The notes beneath the pieces are model-generated. The model did no database searches, was not told the DNA's origin, and saw nothing but the letters and a program-made list of their open reading frames with translations. DNA of 64,000 nt, taken from contig NZ_CP040272.1 in assembly GCF_013393905.1 (NCBI RefSeq), positions 6,072,001-6,136,000 on the forward strand, in the 5' to 3' direction. The number at the start of each line of letters is the position of its first letter. The stretch's first letter is position 1. Position numbers and translations under genes: made by a program. Origin of the DNA: Nostoc sp. C052 (GTDB lineage Bacteria; Cyanobacteriota; Cyanobacteriia; Cyanobacteriales; Nostocaceae). Of the stretch, positions 52,614 to 63,008 are shown piece by piece.

Positions 52614-53351
52614 TATCTTTTGTTAAGTTGTGCTAAAAAAAATAAAACTATAGGGGGACAAAAATATGCTAATATTATTGCCTCAAAAACATTTTGCTTG
52701 CGCCATAATGATAAAGGAAGGAGCCTAAAACTTCTCATCTGAATTTTCCGTGCTGTTATGGCTTGGCCACCTCCCAATCTCTACAAGCCGATGCTCTCCA
52801 CACATGATTAACCGTGCCAACCCGAATTGAGCTAGACTTTTGCACAACATAGGCTTAGTGTGTATTGAATCTATTGAAAATCGTTAAACAAAATTGCCTT
52901 GTGAGTACAATCCAGCAAAATGAAGTGATTCTGATTCAAAATCGACCAAGTGCCGATCATTCCCTCAGTCTTAGGATATCTAGGATATCACTGAGAGTAT
53001 AAACAGCGGAGTGGATTTAAGACACACTGTGTGGAGCTGCGTCAGCAAATTAACGCGCTTTTTGGAGGGAAAGTGAGGAAACTTAGATCAAATTCAGGAA
53101 CATCTCAACTATATATTCTGATTGAAATGGGCGTGGGACATTGGGTGCGGACTGTAAATGCTTTCAGCAAATTCTTCCTTGCTTGTGCGCTTCTACACTC
53201 CTCATTCAGAGCGATCGTCCCATTGTCAAGATTGTTCATTTTAGCTAGATTTAATCGCTGTGTTTGCCCATAGGTGTAAATAGCAAGTGTGTAAGAAAAA
53301 GTTCCCCAACAGCTAAGGACACTGGCTAGCAGTGGGAAGCGTCAAACAGCA
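52614..53351 (+). promoter_or_regulatory. rpoB upstream region and leader
   Basis: About 740 bases before rpoB with no credible gene; an 80-codon open frame at 53031 has no family look. A hairpin CTCAGT / ACTGAG around GGATATC repeats lies at 52974-52995, followed at once by GAGTATAAACAG, a possible -10 region. Another GGAAGGAGCC stretch near 52718 follows a 6-codon frame. A long leader suggests regulation of the polymerase operon. Confidence 0.4.
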
Positions 53352-56300
53352 GTGTCCAAGGGAAAATTTAACCAGGTTGACAAAGGTAGAGGCATGACTA
53401 AAGAAACATATATGGAACCCGCCTTTCTATTGCCCGACTTGATTGAAATCCAGCGGTCAAGCTTTCGCTGGTTTTTAGAAGAAGGGCTGATAGAAGAACT
53501 TAACTCCTTTAGTCCTATCACAGATTATACGGGTAAATTAGAACTGCACTTTTTGGGTCATAACTACAAACTCAAGGAGCCAAAGTATAGCGTCGAAGAA
53601 GCCAAGCGGCGGGATAGCACTTATGCCGTCCAAATGTATGTTCCCACACGGTTGATTAATAAAGAAACCGGGGAAATCAAAGAACAAGAGGTATTCATTG
53701 GTGATTTGCCTTTGATGACCGATCGCGGCACGTTTATTATTAACGGTGCCGAGCGGGTAATTGTCAACCAAATAGTGCGATCGCCAGGAGTTTACTACAA
53801 ATCAGAAATCGACAAAAACGGGCGACGTACTTATTCAGCTAGCTTAATTCCCAATCGGGGAGCATGGCTGAAATTTGAAACAGACCGTAACGATTTGGTG
53901 TGGGTACGCATCGACAAAACCCGCAAACTCTCAGCGCAGGTACTCCTAAAAGCTTTAGGGTTATCAGATAACGAAATCTTTGACGCCTTACGCCACCCCG
54001 AATATTTCCAAAAAACCATCGAAAAAGAAGGGCAGTTTTCTGAAGAAGAAGCCCTGATGGAGTTATATCGCAAACTACGTCCTGGTGAACCACCCACAGT
54101 ATTAGGTGGACAACAACTCCTCGACTCTCGTTTCTTTGACCCGAAACGTTATGACCTTGGTCGCGTTGGACGTTACAAACTCAACAAGAAATTGCGCCTT
54201 TCTGTTCCAGACACAATGCGGGTGCTGACTGCTGGCGATATTTTGGCAGCCGTAGATTACCTAATTAACTTAGAGTATGACATCGGTAATATCGATGACA
54301 TCGACCACTTGGGCAACCGCCGAGTGAGAAGCGTCGGTGAATTGCTGCAAAACCAAGTGCGGGTCGGCTTAAACCGCCTAGAGAGAATTATTCGGGAACG
54401 GATGACGGTATCCGATGCGGAAGTGCTAACTCCTGCTTCCTTGGTAAACCCCAAACCATTGGTAGCAGCAATTAAAGAATTCTTTGGTTCCAGCCAGTTA
54501 AGTCAGTTCATGGATCAAACCAATCCCTTAGCAGAACTGACCCACAAACGCCGTTTGAGTGCCCTTGGCCCTGGTGGTTTAACCCGCGAACGTGCCGGTT
54601 TTGCCGTGCGAGATATACATCCGAGTCACTATGGACGTATTTGCCCCATTGAGACACCAGAAGGCCCCAACGCCGGACTGATTGGCTCCTTAGCAACCCA
54701 TGCGCGGGTGAACCTGTACGGCTTCCTCGAAACGCCATTTAGACCGGTAGAAAATGGGCGAGTCAGATTTGACCTGCCTCCAGCCTACATGACAGCGGAT
54801 GAAGAAGACGATCTGCGGGTTGCTCCTGGTGATATCCCTGTAGATGAAACCGGTCACATTATTGGGCCACAAGTGCCTGTCCGCTATCGTCAAGAATTTT
54901 CCACCACAACACCGGAACAGGTGGATTACGTAGCAGTATCTCCCGTACAGATTGTGTCGGTAGCGACTAGCATGATTCCCTTCTTGGAGCATGATGATGC
55001 TAACCGAGCGCTGATGGGATCGAACATGCAACGGCAAGCTGTACCCCTGCTCAAGCCAGAACGCCCTTTAGTGGGTACTGGTTTGGAAGCCCAAGGAGCA
55101 AGAGACTCTGGGATGGTGATTGTATCGCGTACTGATGGCGATGTCACTTATGTAGATGCCACAGAAATTCGTGTCCGTCCGAAACCTAATACCCCAGAAA
55201 TTAGATACACCCTTTCCAAGTATCAACGTTCCAACCAAGACACCTGTTTAAATCAGAAACCTCTCGTTCGTATTGGTGAACGGGTTGTTGCTGGTCAGGT
55301 ATTGGCTGATGGCTCCTCCACCGAAGGCGGTGAATTGGCACTAGGACAAAATATCGTTGTTGCCTATATGCCTTGGGAAGGCTACAACTACGAAGACGCA
55401 ATTTTAATCTCTGAAAGACTGGTGCAGGATGATGTCTACACCTCAATTCACATTGAAAAATATGAAATTGAAGCTAGACAGACAAAACTGGGGCCAGAAG
55501 AAATCACCAGAGAAATTCCCAACGTCGGGGAAGATGCCTTGCGCCAGTTGGATGAACAGGGAATCATTCGCATTGGGGCTTGGGTAGAAGCTGGTGATAT
55601 CTTGGTAGGAAAAGTTACACCCAAGGGTGAATCTGACCAGCCACCAGAAGAAAAATTATTGCGGGCGATATTCGGTGAAAAAGCGCGCGATGTGCGGGAT
55701 AATTCCCTGCGAGTTCCCAACGGTGAAAAAGGTCGCGTAGTTGATGTGCGCTTGTTTACTCGCGAACAAGGCGATGAACTACCACCGGGAGCCAATATGG
55801 TAGTCCGGGTATATGTCGCCCAAAAACGCAAAATCCAAGTTGGTGACAAAATGGCAGGACGCCACGGTAATAAAGGGATTATTTCTCGGATATTACCAGC
55901 AGAAGATATGCCTTATTTGCCCGATGGTTCACCAGTGGACATTGTACTTAACCCCTTGGGTGTACCCAGTCGGATGAACGTTGGACAAGTATTTGAATGC
56001 CTCTTAGGTTGGGCTGGTCAGACCTTGGGAGTACGATTTAAGATTACTCCTTTTGATGAAATGTATGGTGAAGAGACATCCCGCCGAATCGTGCATGGCA
56101 AATTGCAAGAAGCACGGGACGAAACCGGGAAAGACTGGGTATATAACCCAGATAATCCAGGCAAAATCATGGTGTATGACGGTCGGACAGGTGAACCTTT
56201 TGACCGAGCAATTACCATCGGTGTGGCTTATATGCTGAAACTGGTGCATTTGGTGGATGACAAGATCCACGCTCGTTCCACAGGGCCATACTCACTGGTG

Positions 56301-56693
56301 ACTCAGCAACCCTTGGGTGGTAAAGCACAACAAGGTGGTCAGCGGTTTGGAGAAATGGAAGTGTGGGCATTGGAAGCCTTTGGTGCAGCTTACACCTTAC
56401 AGGAATTGCTCACAGTTAAATCTGACGATATGCAAGGGCGGAATGAAGCGTTAAATGCGATCGTTAAAGGTAAGGCAATTCCTCGACCTGGAACCCCAGA
56501 ATCCTTTAAGGTGCTAATGCGCGAGTTGCAATCATTAGGGTTAGACATTGCCGTACACAAGGTAGAAACCCAAGCAGATGGCAGTTCCCTAGATGTGGAA
56601 GTCGATTTGATGGCAGACCAATCAGCCCGTCGCACACCTCCCCGACCAACTTACGAATCTCTTTCCCGCGAATCGCTGGATGATGACGAATAA
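53352..56693 (+). CDS. rpoB: RNA polymerase beta subunit
   Basis: 1113 residues from a GTG at 53352; an ATG at 53394 (MTKETYMEPAFLLPDL) is a reasonable alternative start. FLLPDLIEIQRSSFRWFLEE opens the beta fold. ALGPGGLTRERAGFAVRDIH and HYGRICPIETPEGPNAGLIG are the rifampicin/fork-loop region, and the C-terminus contains GGKAQQGGQRFGEMEVWALE. Forms the core with rpoC1, rpoC2 and alpha. First of three co-oriented rpo genes. Confidence 0.98.
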   Translation: MSKGKFNQVDKGRGMTKETYMEPAFLLPDLIEIQRSSFRWFLEEGLIEELNSFSPITDYTGKLELHFLGHNYKLKEPKYSVEEAKRRDSTYAVQMYVPTRLINKETGEIKEQEVFIGDLPLMTDRGTFIINGAERVIVNQIVRSPGVYYKSEIDKNGRRTYSASLIPNRGAWLKFETDRNDLVWVRIDKTRKLSAQVLLKALGLSDNEIFDALRHPEYFQKTIEKEGQFSEEEALMELYRKLRPGEPPTVLGGQQLLDSRFFDPKRYDLGRVGRYKLNKKLRLSVPDTMRVLTAGDILAAVDYLINLEYDIGNIDDIDHLGNRRVRSVGELLQNQVRVGLNRLERIIRERMTVSDAEVLTPASLVNPKPLVAAIKEFFGSSQLSQFMDQTNPLAELTHKRRLSALGPGGLTRERAGFAVRDIHPSHYGRICPIETPEGPNAGLIGSLATHARVNLYGFLETPFRPVENGRVRFDLPPAYMTADEEDDLRVAPGDIPVDETGHIIGPQVPVRYRQEFSTTTPEQVDYVAVSPVQIVSVATSMIPFLEHDDANRALMGSNMQRQAVPLLKPERPLVGTGLEAQGARDSGMVIVSRTDGDVTYVDATEIRVRPKPNTPEIRYTLSKYQRSNQDTCLNQKPLVRIGERVVAGQVLADGSSTEGGELALGQNIVVAYMPWEGYNYEDAILISERLVQDDVYTSIHIEKYEIEARQTKLGPEEITREIPNVGEDALRQLDEQGIIRIGAWVEAGDILVGKVTPKGESDQPPEEKLLRAIFGEKARDVRDNSLRVPNGEKGRVVDVRLFTREQGDELPPGANMVVRVYVAQKRKIQVGDKMAGRHGNKGIISRILPAEDMPYLPDGSPVDIVLNPLGVPSRMNVGQVFECLLGWAGQTLGVRFKITPFDEMYGEETSRRIVHGKLQEARDETGKDWVYNPDNPGKIMVYDGRTGEPFDRAITIGVAYMLKLVHLVDDKIHARSTGPYSLVTQQPLGGKAQQGGQRFGEMEVWALEAFGAAYTLQELLTVKSDDMQGRNEALNAIVKGKAIPRPGTPESFKVLMRELQSLGLDIAVHKVETQADGSSLDVEVDLMADQSARRTPPRPTYESLSRESLDDDE

Positions 56694-56702
56694 GAATTAG
56701 AG

Positions 56703-56757
56703 AATCGGGCATAGGGAATGGGAAAAATGCCCAATCCCCAATGCCCCGTTCCCGATG
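56703..56757. repeat. GGGCATAGGGAATGGG / CCCAATCCCCAATGCCCC repeat
   Basis: An imperfect palindrome with AATCGGGCATAGGG and CCCCGTTCCCGAT ends lies in the rpoB-rpoC1 spacer. The same G-rich repeat style appears inside the histidine kinase gene near 27355-27478. Confidence 0.6.
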
Positions 56758-56809
56758 TTGTAAAACTAAATATACTCAAAACTCATAACTCGAAACTCAG
56801 CACTTAAGT

Positions 56810-58687
56810 ATGAGACCTGCCCAAACTAATCAGTTTGACTACGTAAAAATCGGCTTGGCTTCCCCCGAACGCATTCGGCAGTGGGGCGAGAGAACATTGC
56901 CCAACGGTCAAGTAGTCGGTGAAGTTACCAAGCCAGAGACGATTAACTACCGAACTCTCAAGCCAGAGATGGATGGCTTGTTTTGTGAGCGCATCTTTGG
57001 CCCGGCAAAAGATTGGGAATGCCATTGTGGCAAGTATAAAAGAGTCCGTCACAGAGGTATTGTTTGTGAGCGCTGTGGGGTAGAAGTCACCGAGTCACGG
57101 GTGCGTCGTCACCGTATGGGCTATATTAAACTCGCCGCACCAGTAGCTCACGTTTGGTATCTCAAAGGCATTCCTAGCTATATTTCCATCCTGTTGGATA
57201 TGCCCTTGCGGGATGTCGAGCAGATTGTCTATTTCAACTCTTATGTTGTCCTGAGTCCAGGTAATGCCGAAACTTTAACTTACAAACAACTACTGAGTGA
57301 AGACCAGTGGTTGGAAATAGAAGACCAAATTTATAGCGAAGATTCTGTGCTGCAAGGCGTAGAGGTAGGTATTGGTGCGGAAGCGCTGTTGCGTTTGCTT
57401 GCCGATATTAATTTAGAACAAGAAGCCGAAAGCCTACGGGAAGAAATTGGCAACGCCAAGGGACAAAAGAGAGCCAAGCTAATTAAGCGATTGCGGGTGA
57501 TTGACAACTTTATCGCCACTGGTTCCAAACCAGAGTGGATGGTAATGGCAGTTATTCCCGTGATTCCCCCCGACTTGCGCCCAATGGTGCAACTAGATGG
57601 TGGGCGGTTTGCCACCAGCGATTTGAATGATTTGTATCGGCGGGTAATTAACCGCAACAATCGTTTGGCACGCTTGCAAGAAATTTTAGCACCAGAGATT
57701 ATCGTGCGGAACGAAAAGCGGATGCTGCAAGAAGCAGTGGATGCTTTGATTGACAATGGTCGTCGGGGACGCACTGTAGTAGGGGCAAATAACCGACCCC
57801 TGAAATCTTTGTCCGACATTATTGAGGGTAAGCAAGGACGTTTCCGACAAAACTTGTTAGGTAAACGGGTTGACTACTCTGGACGTTCGGTAATTGTGGT
57901 TGGGCCAAAGCTGAAAATTCACCAGTGCGGTTTGCCTAGAGAAATGGCAATTGAGCTATTTCAACCATTTGTGATTAACCGCCTGATTCGTAGCGGTATG
58001 GTGAATAACATCAAAGCTGCGAAAAAGCTGATATCACGTAATGACCCCAGTGTTTGGGATGTGCTGGAAGAGGTGATTGAAGGCCACCCTGTAATGCTAA
58101 ACCGGGCACCAACTTTGCACCGTTTGGGTATTCAGTCTTTTGAACCGATTTTAGTAGAAGGTAGAGCGATTCAACTGCATCCTCTGGTGTGTCCAGCGTT
58201 TAACGCCGACTTTGACGGCGACCAAATGGCGGTACACGTTCCTCTCTCGTTAGAAAGTCAGGCTGAAGCGCGGTTGCTGATGTTGGCTTCTAACAATATT
58301 TTGTCACCAGCTACGGGTAAACCAATCATCACGCCTAGCCAAGATATGGTGTTGGGAGCCTATTACTTAACAGCAGAAAATCCCGGTGCGACAAAAGGGG
58401 CAGGAAATTACTTTTCTTCGCTAGAGGATGTAATTATGGCTTTCCAGCAAGATCAAATTGACTTGCACGCCTATATTTACGTAAGGTTTGACGGCGAAAT
58501 AGAATCAGACCAGCCGGATACAGAACCCGTGAAAGTGACGGAAAACGAAGATGGTACTCGCACATTACTCTATAAGTTCCGTCGAGTCAGACAAGACGCG
58601 AAAGGCAATGTACTTTCACAGTATATATACACAACTCCTGGCCGCGTTATTTACAACAATGCCATTCAGGAAGCACTAGCAAGCTAA
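56810..58687 (+). CDS. rpoC1: RNA polymerase gamma subunit (N-terminal half of beta-prime)
   Basis: 625 residues. The zinc finger is at about 70-88 (CHCGKYKRVRHRGIVCERCG) and the absolutely conserved magnesium site NADFDGDQMAVH at 465-476. Cyanobacteria and plastids encode beta-prime as two genes; this is the N-terminal part with the clamp and the catalytic aspartates. ATG at 56810. Separated from rpoB by 116 bases and from rpoC2 by 124 bases, both spacers holding repeats. Confidence 0.98.
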   Translation: MRPAQTNQFDYVKIGLASPERIRQWGERTLPNGQVVGEVTKPETINYRTLKPEMDGLFCERIFGPAKDWECHCGKYKRVRHRGIVCERCGVEVTESRVRRHRMGYIKLAAPVAHVWYLKGIPSYISILLDMPLRDVEQIVYFNSYVVLSPGNAETLTYKQLLSEDQWLEIEDQIYSEDSVLQGVEVGIGAEALLRLLADINLEQEAESLREEIGNAKGQKRAKLIKRLRVIDNFIATGSKPEWMVMAVIPVIPPDLRPMVQLDGGRFATSDLNDLYRRVINRNNRLARLQEILAPEIIVRNEKRMLQEAVDALIDNGRRGRTVVGANNRPLKSLSDIIEGKQGRFRQNLLGKRVDYSGRSVIVVGPKLKIHQCGLPREMAIELFQPFVINRLIRSGMVNNIKAAKKLISRNDPSVWDVLEEVIEGHPVMLNRAPTLHRLGIQSFEPILVEGRAIQLHPLVCPAFNADFDGDQMAVHVPLSLESQAEARLLMLASNNILSPATGKPIITPSQDMVLGAYYLTAENPGATKGAGNYFSSLEDVIMAFQQDQIDLHAYIYVRFDGEIESDQPDTEPVKVTENEDGTRTLLYKFRRVRQDAKGNVLSQYIYTTPGRVIYNNAIQEALAS

Positions 58688-58693
58688 AAGTGA

Positions 58694-58800
58694 GGAGTGA
58701 TGAGTTAGGAGTTATGAGTTATGAGTTGGGAGTTTTTATTCCTAACTCCTCACTTTTAACTCCTAACTATTAACTCCTAACTCCTAACTATTAATTTAGG
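58694..58800. repeat. GAGTTATGAGTT / AACTCCTAACT heptamer repeats
   Basis: In the rpoC1-rpoC2 spacer a run of GAGTTAGGAGTTATGAGTT units is followed by TAACTCC and TAACTATTAACTCC units of opposite sense. They can form a long hairpin. Short tandem repeats of this kind are common in Nostoc. Confidence 0.75.
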
Positions 58801-58811
58801 ACTAATGATTA

Positions 58812-61800
58812 ATGACTAACGAAAAAATGATTTTTCGCAATCGCGTAGTTAACAAAAGTCAACTGCAAAAATTAATTTCTTGGGCTTTTACGAATTATGG
58901 TACAGCCCGAACCGCAGTGATGGCGGACAAATTGAAAGATTTGGGATTTCGCTACGCTACCAAAGCAGGGGTTTCCATCAGTGTAGATGACTTGATGATA
59001 CCACCAACTAAGCGATTGCTCTTAGAAGCAGCCGAGGAAGAAATTCGCGCTACTGAAACCCGTTATCAACGGGGAGAAATCACTGAAGTAGAACGCTTCC
59101 AAAAGGTAATCGATACTTGGAATGGTACTAGTGAAGCCTTGAAAGATGAAGTAGTCGTTCACTTCAAGAAGACTAATCCCCTGAACTCCGTATACATGAT
59201 GGCATTCTCTGGGGCACGAGGTAACATCTCTCAAGTGCGGCAGTTGGTGGGGATGCGGGGACTGATGGCAGATCCTCAAGGGGAAATTATCGATTTGCCG
59301 ATCAAAACCAATTTCCGTGAAGGTTTAACTGTGACGGAATACATTATTTCGTCTTATGGTGCCAGAAAAGGATTGGTGGATACTGCCTTACGGACGGCTG
59401 ACTCTGGTTATCTCACCCGTCGGTTGGTGGACGTATCCCAGGATGTAATTATTCGGGAATTTGACTGCGGCACCACTAGAGGTCTGGCCATTCGACCAAT
59501 GACAGAAGGGGCTAAAACCTTAATTCCTCTGGCTACCCGCTTGATGGGACGGGTAATTGGCGAAGATGTGTTGCATCCAGTTACAAAAGAAGTGATTGCA
59601 GCTCGCAATTCCCCAATTTCTGAGGATTTGGCGAAGAAAATTGAAAAATCTGGGGTGGGTGAAGTTGTGGTGCGATCGCCACTAACTTGTGAAGCCGCAC
59701 GTTCTGTCTGTCAACATTGCTACGGCTGGAGTTTGGCCCACGCCAAGATGGTGGATTTGGGCGAAGCTGTGGGGATTATTGCCGCCCAAAGTATCGGTGA
59801 ACCTGGTACTCAGCTAACCATGCGGACATTCCACACTGGTGGGGTGTTTACTGGAGAAGTGGCACAACAAGTGCGTTCTAAAATCGATGGAACTGTCAAG
59901 CTTCCCCGCAAATTGAAGACTAGAACGTATCGTACCCGCCACGGGGAAGATGCTCTCTATGTTGAAGCTAATGGCATCATGCTTTTGGAGCCGAAAAAAG
60001 AAGGTGATGTTACCCCAGAGAACCAAGAGGTTCATCTGACTCAAGGTTCAACACTATATGTATTTGATGGAAATAAGGTAAAACAAGGTCAGTTGTTGGC
60101 AGAGGTTGCCCTCGGTGGACGGACAACTCGGACTAATACAGAAAAAGCAGTTAAAGATGTTGCCTCTGACTTGGCAGGGGAAGTGCAATTTGCCGAAGTC
60201 GTTCCAGAACAAAAAACCGACCGTCAGGGTAATACCACAACCACAGCCGCACGGGGGGGGTTGATTTGGATTTTGTCTGGGGAAGTTTACAACTTGCCGC
60301 CCGGTGCCGAATTGATTGTCAAAAATGGTGATGCGATCGCTGCTAATGGAGTTTTAGCAGAAACCAAGTTAGCCAGTTTACACGGTGGTGTCGTGCGCTT
60401 GCCCGAAGCTACCCCAGGTAAGAGTACCAGAGAAATTGAGATTATCACTGCTTCTGTGGTCTTAGACCAGGCAACAGTGACAGTCCAAAGTTCTCAAGGT
60501 CGTAATAACTACTTAGTCTCCACTGGCAACAACCAAGTATTTAACCTCCGAGCTACCCCAGGCACTAAGGTGCAAAATGGTCAAGTAGTAGCTGAGTTAA
60601 TTGATGACCGCTATCGCACAACCACTGGTGGATTCCTGAAATTTGCAGGTGTCGAAGTCCAGAAAAAAGGTAAAGCCAAGCTGGGTTATGAAGTCGTGCA
60701 AGGCGGTACCCTGTTGTGGATTCCTGAAGAAAGCCACGAAGTTAACAAAGATATCTCCTTGCTGTTAGTAGAAGACGGTCAGTTTGTCGAAGCTGGCACC
60801 GAAGTCGTGAAGGATATCTTCTGCCAAAACAGCGGGGTGATCGAAGTGACCCAGAAAAACGACATCCTGCGGGAAGTCGTGGTGAAACCAGGGGAACTGC
60901 TGATGGTGGACGATCCAGAATCAGTTATTGGCCGAGATAACACCTTCATCCAACCAGGTGAGGAATTCCAAGGCAATGTCGCCACGGAATTGCGTTATAT
61001 CCAATATGTGGAGACACCAGAAGGGCCTGCCCTGTTGAGTCGTCCAGTAGTTGAGTTTGCCGTACCGGATAACCCAGATGTGCCATCAACAACATCGGTA
61101 AGTCAACAAACCGGGCGATCGATTCAATTGCGAGCTGTGCAGCGACTACCTTACAAAGATTCAGAACGCGTCAAATCTGTTGAAGGTGTGGAACTGCTGC
61201 GAACCCAGCTAGTGCTGGAAATTGAGCAAGAAGGCGAACAAGACCATAATGCTTCACCCCTGGCAGCAGATATTGAATTGGTACAAGATACTGAAGACCC
61301 AGAAGTTCAACGCTTACAACTGGTGATTTTGGAATCCTTGGTGATTCGTCGAGACATTACCGCTGATGCCACCCAAGGTAGCACCCAAACAACACTTGAG
61401 GTACACGATGGGTTAACTATTGCCCCCGGTTCTGTAGTCGCACGTACCCAAATCTTATGTAAAGAAGGTGGGGAAGTGCGGGGTGTCAAAAAAGGAACTG
61501 AAAACGTTCGTCGTTGTTTGGTGTTACGCGACGTTGACAGGCTCATCACCAATACTAGTACTCAACCCAAGGTGAAAGTGGGTGACCTGCTAGTAGAAGG
61601 TGCAGAAGTTGCTCCTGGAATTTTTGCCCCAGAATCAGGGCAAGTAGTGGATGTTAAAAGTGTCGCTGCTGCATCTGGTGGAGACTCCGCTCTGAGTACT
61701 AAAAACTACGTTATTACTACCCGTATTGGTCGCCCTTACCGAGTCAGCCCTGGTGCTGTGTTGCAGATAGAAGACGGCGATTTGGTACAACGGGGTGATA

Positions 61801-62861
61801 ACTTGGTGTTGCTGGTGTTTGAACGCGCCAAAACCGGAGATATCATTCAAGGTTTGCCCCGGATTGAGGAACTACTGGAAGCTCGTAAACCCAAAGAAGC
61901 GTGCATTTTATGTCGCCGGGCGGGTGAAGTTAAGGTAGTTTACGCTGAGGGTGGTGATGAAGCGATCGCCATTAAGGTCGTAGAATCAAATGGCGTAGTG
62001 ACAGATTATCCTCTGGGGCCTGGACAAAATTTGATTGTCCCAGATGGCTCAATGGTATTAGCGGGACAACCGTTGACTGATGGCCCATCCAATCCTCATG
62101 AAATTTTGGAAATCTTCTTTAGCCTGGGTTCTGAAGACGGAATCTATGCTTGTGCTAGCCTTGCCTTGCAGAAGGTACAAACCTTCTTAGTGAATGAAGT
62201 GCAAATGGTTTATCAGTCTCAAGGGATTGATATTTCCGATAAGCACATTGAAGTAATTGTTCGCCAGATGACCAACAAAGTCAGGATTGATGATGGTGGT
62301 GACACCACCATGCTTCCCGGCGAATTGGTGGAACTGCGCCAAGTTGAGCAGGTGAACGAAGCTATGGCAATTACAGGCGGTGCTAGGGCACAGTATACCC
62401 CAGTATTGTTGGGGATCACCAAAGCATCCTTGAATACCGACAGCTTTATTTCCGCCGCATCCTTCCAAGAGACAACACGGGTACTTACCGAAGCAGCCAT
62501 CGAAGGCAAATCTGACTGGCTGCGCGGATTAAAGGAAAACGTGATTATTGGGCGATTGATTCCGGCTGGTACTGGGTACAATACCTATGATGAACCTGGT
62601 GCGATCGAAGATTATGCTGCTGAGATTAGCAGTAGTGTCTTGGATGAAGTTGATGATCCTCTAGATATGGTTTTAGATGACCGCACAGCTCGCACCTATA
62701 ATTTAGATTCTCCTACTCTTGGGGAATCTGGCTTTGGCAGCAGACGTGCAGAAAGGTCAGTTCTAGATGACGAAGATGAATTAATCGCCGATGAAGTCGC
62801 AGACGACGACGATTATGAGGAAGAAGAGGAAGACGACGAAGATGATTTTGATGATGAATAG
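58812..62861 (+). CDS. rpoC2: RNA polymerase beta-prime subunit (C-terminal half)
   Basis: 1349 residues from the ATG at 58812 (a second ATG five codons on begins MIFRNRVVNK). MAFSGARGNISQVRQLVGMRG is the bridge-helix neighbourhood, GIIAAQSIGEPGTQLTMRTFHTGG the trigger loop, with a large insert of several hundred residues (SI3, about 350-980) typical of cyanobacteria. The second zinc-type motif is CEAARSVCQHCYGW. The C-terminus is extremely acidic (YEEEEEDDEDDFDDE), longer than I would expect in other bacteria. Confidence 0.98.
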   Translation: MTNEKMIFRNRVVNKSQLQKLISWAFTNYGTARTAVMADKLKDLGFRYATKAGVSISVDDLMIPPTKRLLLEAAEEEIRATETRYQRGEITEVERFQKVIDTWNGTSEALKDEVVVHFKKTNPLNSVYMMAFSGARGNISQVRQLVGMRGLMADPQGEIIDLPIKTNFREGLTVTEYIISSYGARKGLVDTALRTADSGYLTRRLVDVSQDVIIREFDCGTTRGLAIRPMTEGAKTLIPLATRLMGRVIGEDVLHPVTKEVIAARNSPISEDLAKKIEKSGVGEVVVRSPLTCEAARSVCQHCYGWSLAHAKMVDLGEAVGIIAAQSIGEPGTQLTMRTFHTGGVFTGEVAQQVRSKIDGTVKLPRKLKTRTYRTRHGEDALYVEANGIMLLEPKKEGDVTPENQEVHLTQGSTLYVFDGNKVKQGQLLAEVALGGRTTRTNTEKAVKDVASDLAGEVQFAEVVPEQKTDRQGNTTTTAARGGLIWILSGEVYNLPPGAELIVKNGDAIAANGVLAETKLASLHGGVVRLPEATPGKSTREIEIITASVVLDQATVTVQSSQGRNNYLVSTGNNQVFNLRATPGTKVQNGQVVAELIDDRYRTTTGGFLKFAGVEVQKKGKAKLGYEVVQGGTLLWIPEESHEVNKDISLLLVEDGQFVEAGTEVVKDIFCQNSGVIEVTQKNDILREVVVKPGELLMVDDPESVIGRDNTFIQPGEEFQGNVATELRYIQYVETPEGPALLSRPVVEFAVPDNPDVPSTTSVSQQTGRSIQLRAVQRLPYKDSERVKSVEGVELLRTQLVLEIEQEGEQDHNASPLAADIELVQDTEDPEVQRLQLVILESLVIRRDITADATQGSTQTTLEVHDGLTIAPGSVVARTQILCKEGGEVRGVKKGTENVRRCLVLRDVDRLITNTSTQPKVKVGDLLVEGAEVAPGIFAPESGQVVDVKSVAAASGGDSALSTKNYVITTRIGRPYRVSPGAVLQIEDGDLVQRGDNLVLLVFERAKTGDIIQGLPRIEELLEARKPKEACILCRRAGEVKVVYAEGGDEAIAIKVVESNGVVTDYPLGPGQNLIVPDGSMVLAGQPLTDGPSNPHEILEIFFSLGSEDGIYACASLALQKVQTFLVNEVQMVYQSQGIDISDKHIEVIVRQMTNKVRIDDGGDTTMLPGELVELRQVEQVNEAMAITGGARAQYTPVLLGITKASLNTDSFISAASFQETTRVLTEAAIEGKSDWLRGLKENVIIGRLIPAGTGYNTYDEPGAIEDYAAEISSSVLDEVDDPLDMVLDDRTARTYNLDSPTLGESGFGSRRAERSVLDDEDELIADEVADDDDYEEEEEDDEDDFDDE

Positions 62862-62900
62862 AGACTAGAAATTTCAAGTATCTATTAAAAGATAAAAAGC

Positions 62901-62934
62901 AAAAAGGCAAAAGAAGATTTTCTTTTGCCTTTTT
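62901..62934 (+). terminator. rpo operon terminator
   Basis: AAAAAGGCAAAAGAA / TTCTTTTGCCTTTTT, a perfect 15-bp stem with a 4-base loop, ending in T, 39 bases after rpoC2. Symmetrical, so it may also end the convergent Uma2 gene transcript. Confidence 0.92.
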
Positions 62935-63008
62935 ATTTTGCCCTCTAAAAACACATTTTTAAATCCTCAAAATTCTAGTTTCTGGCTTTTGAGCTAGTAG
63001 TCAGTCAA

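Noticed and set aside
53031..53273. 80-codon plus-strand frame before rpoB
   Set aside because: GTG start without ribosome site and no recognisable family; sits in the rpoB leader.
56810..62861. Frameshifted rpoC gene
   Set aside because: The split into rpoC1 and rpoC2 is the normal arrangement in cyanobacteria; both frames are intact with proper starts and stops.
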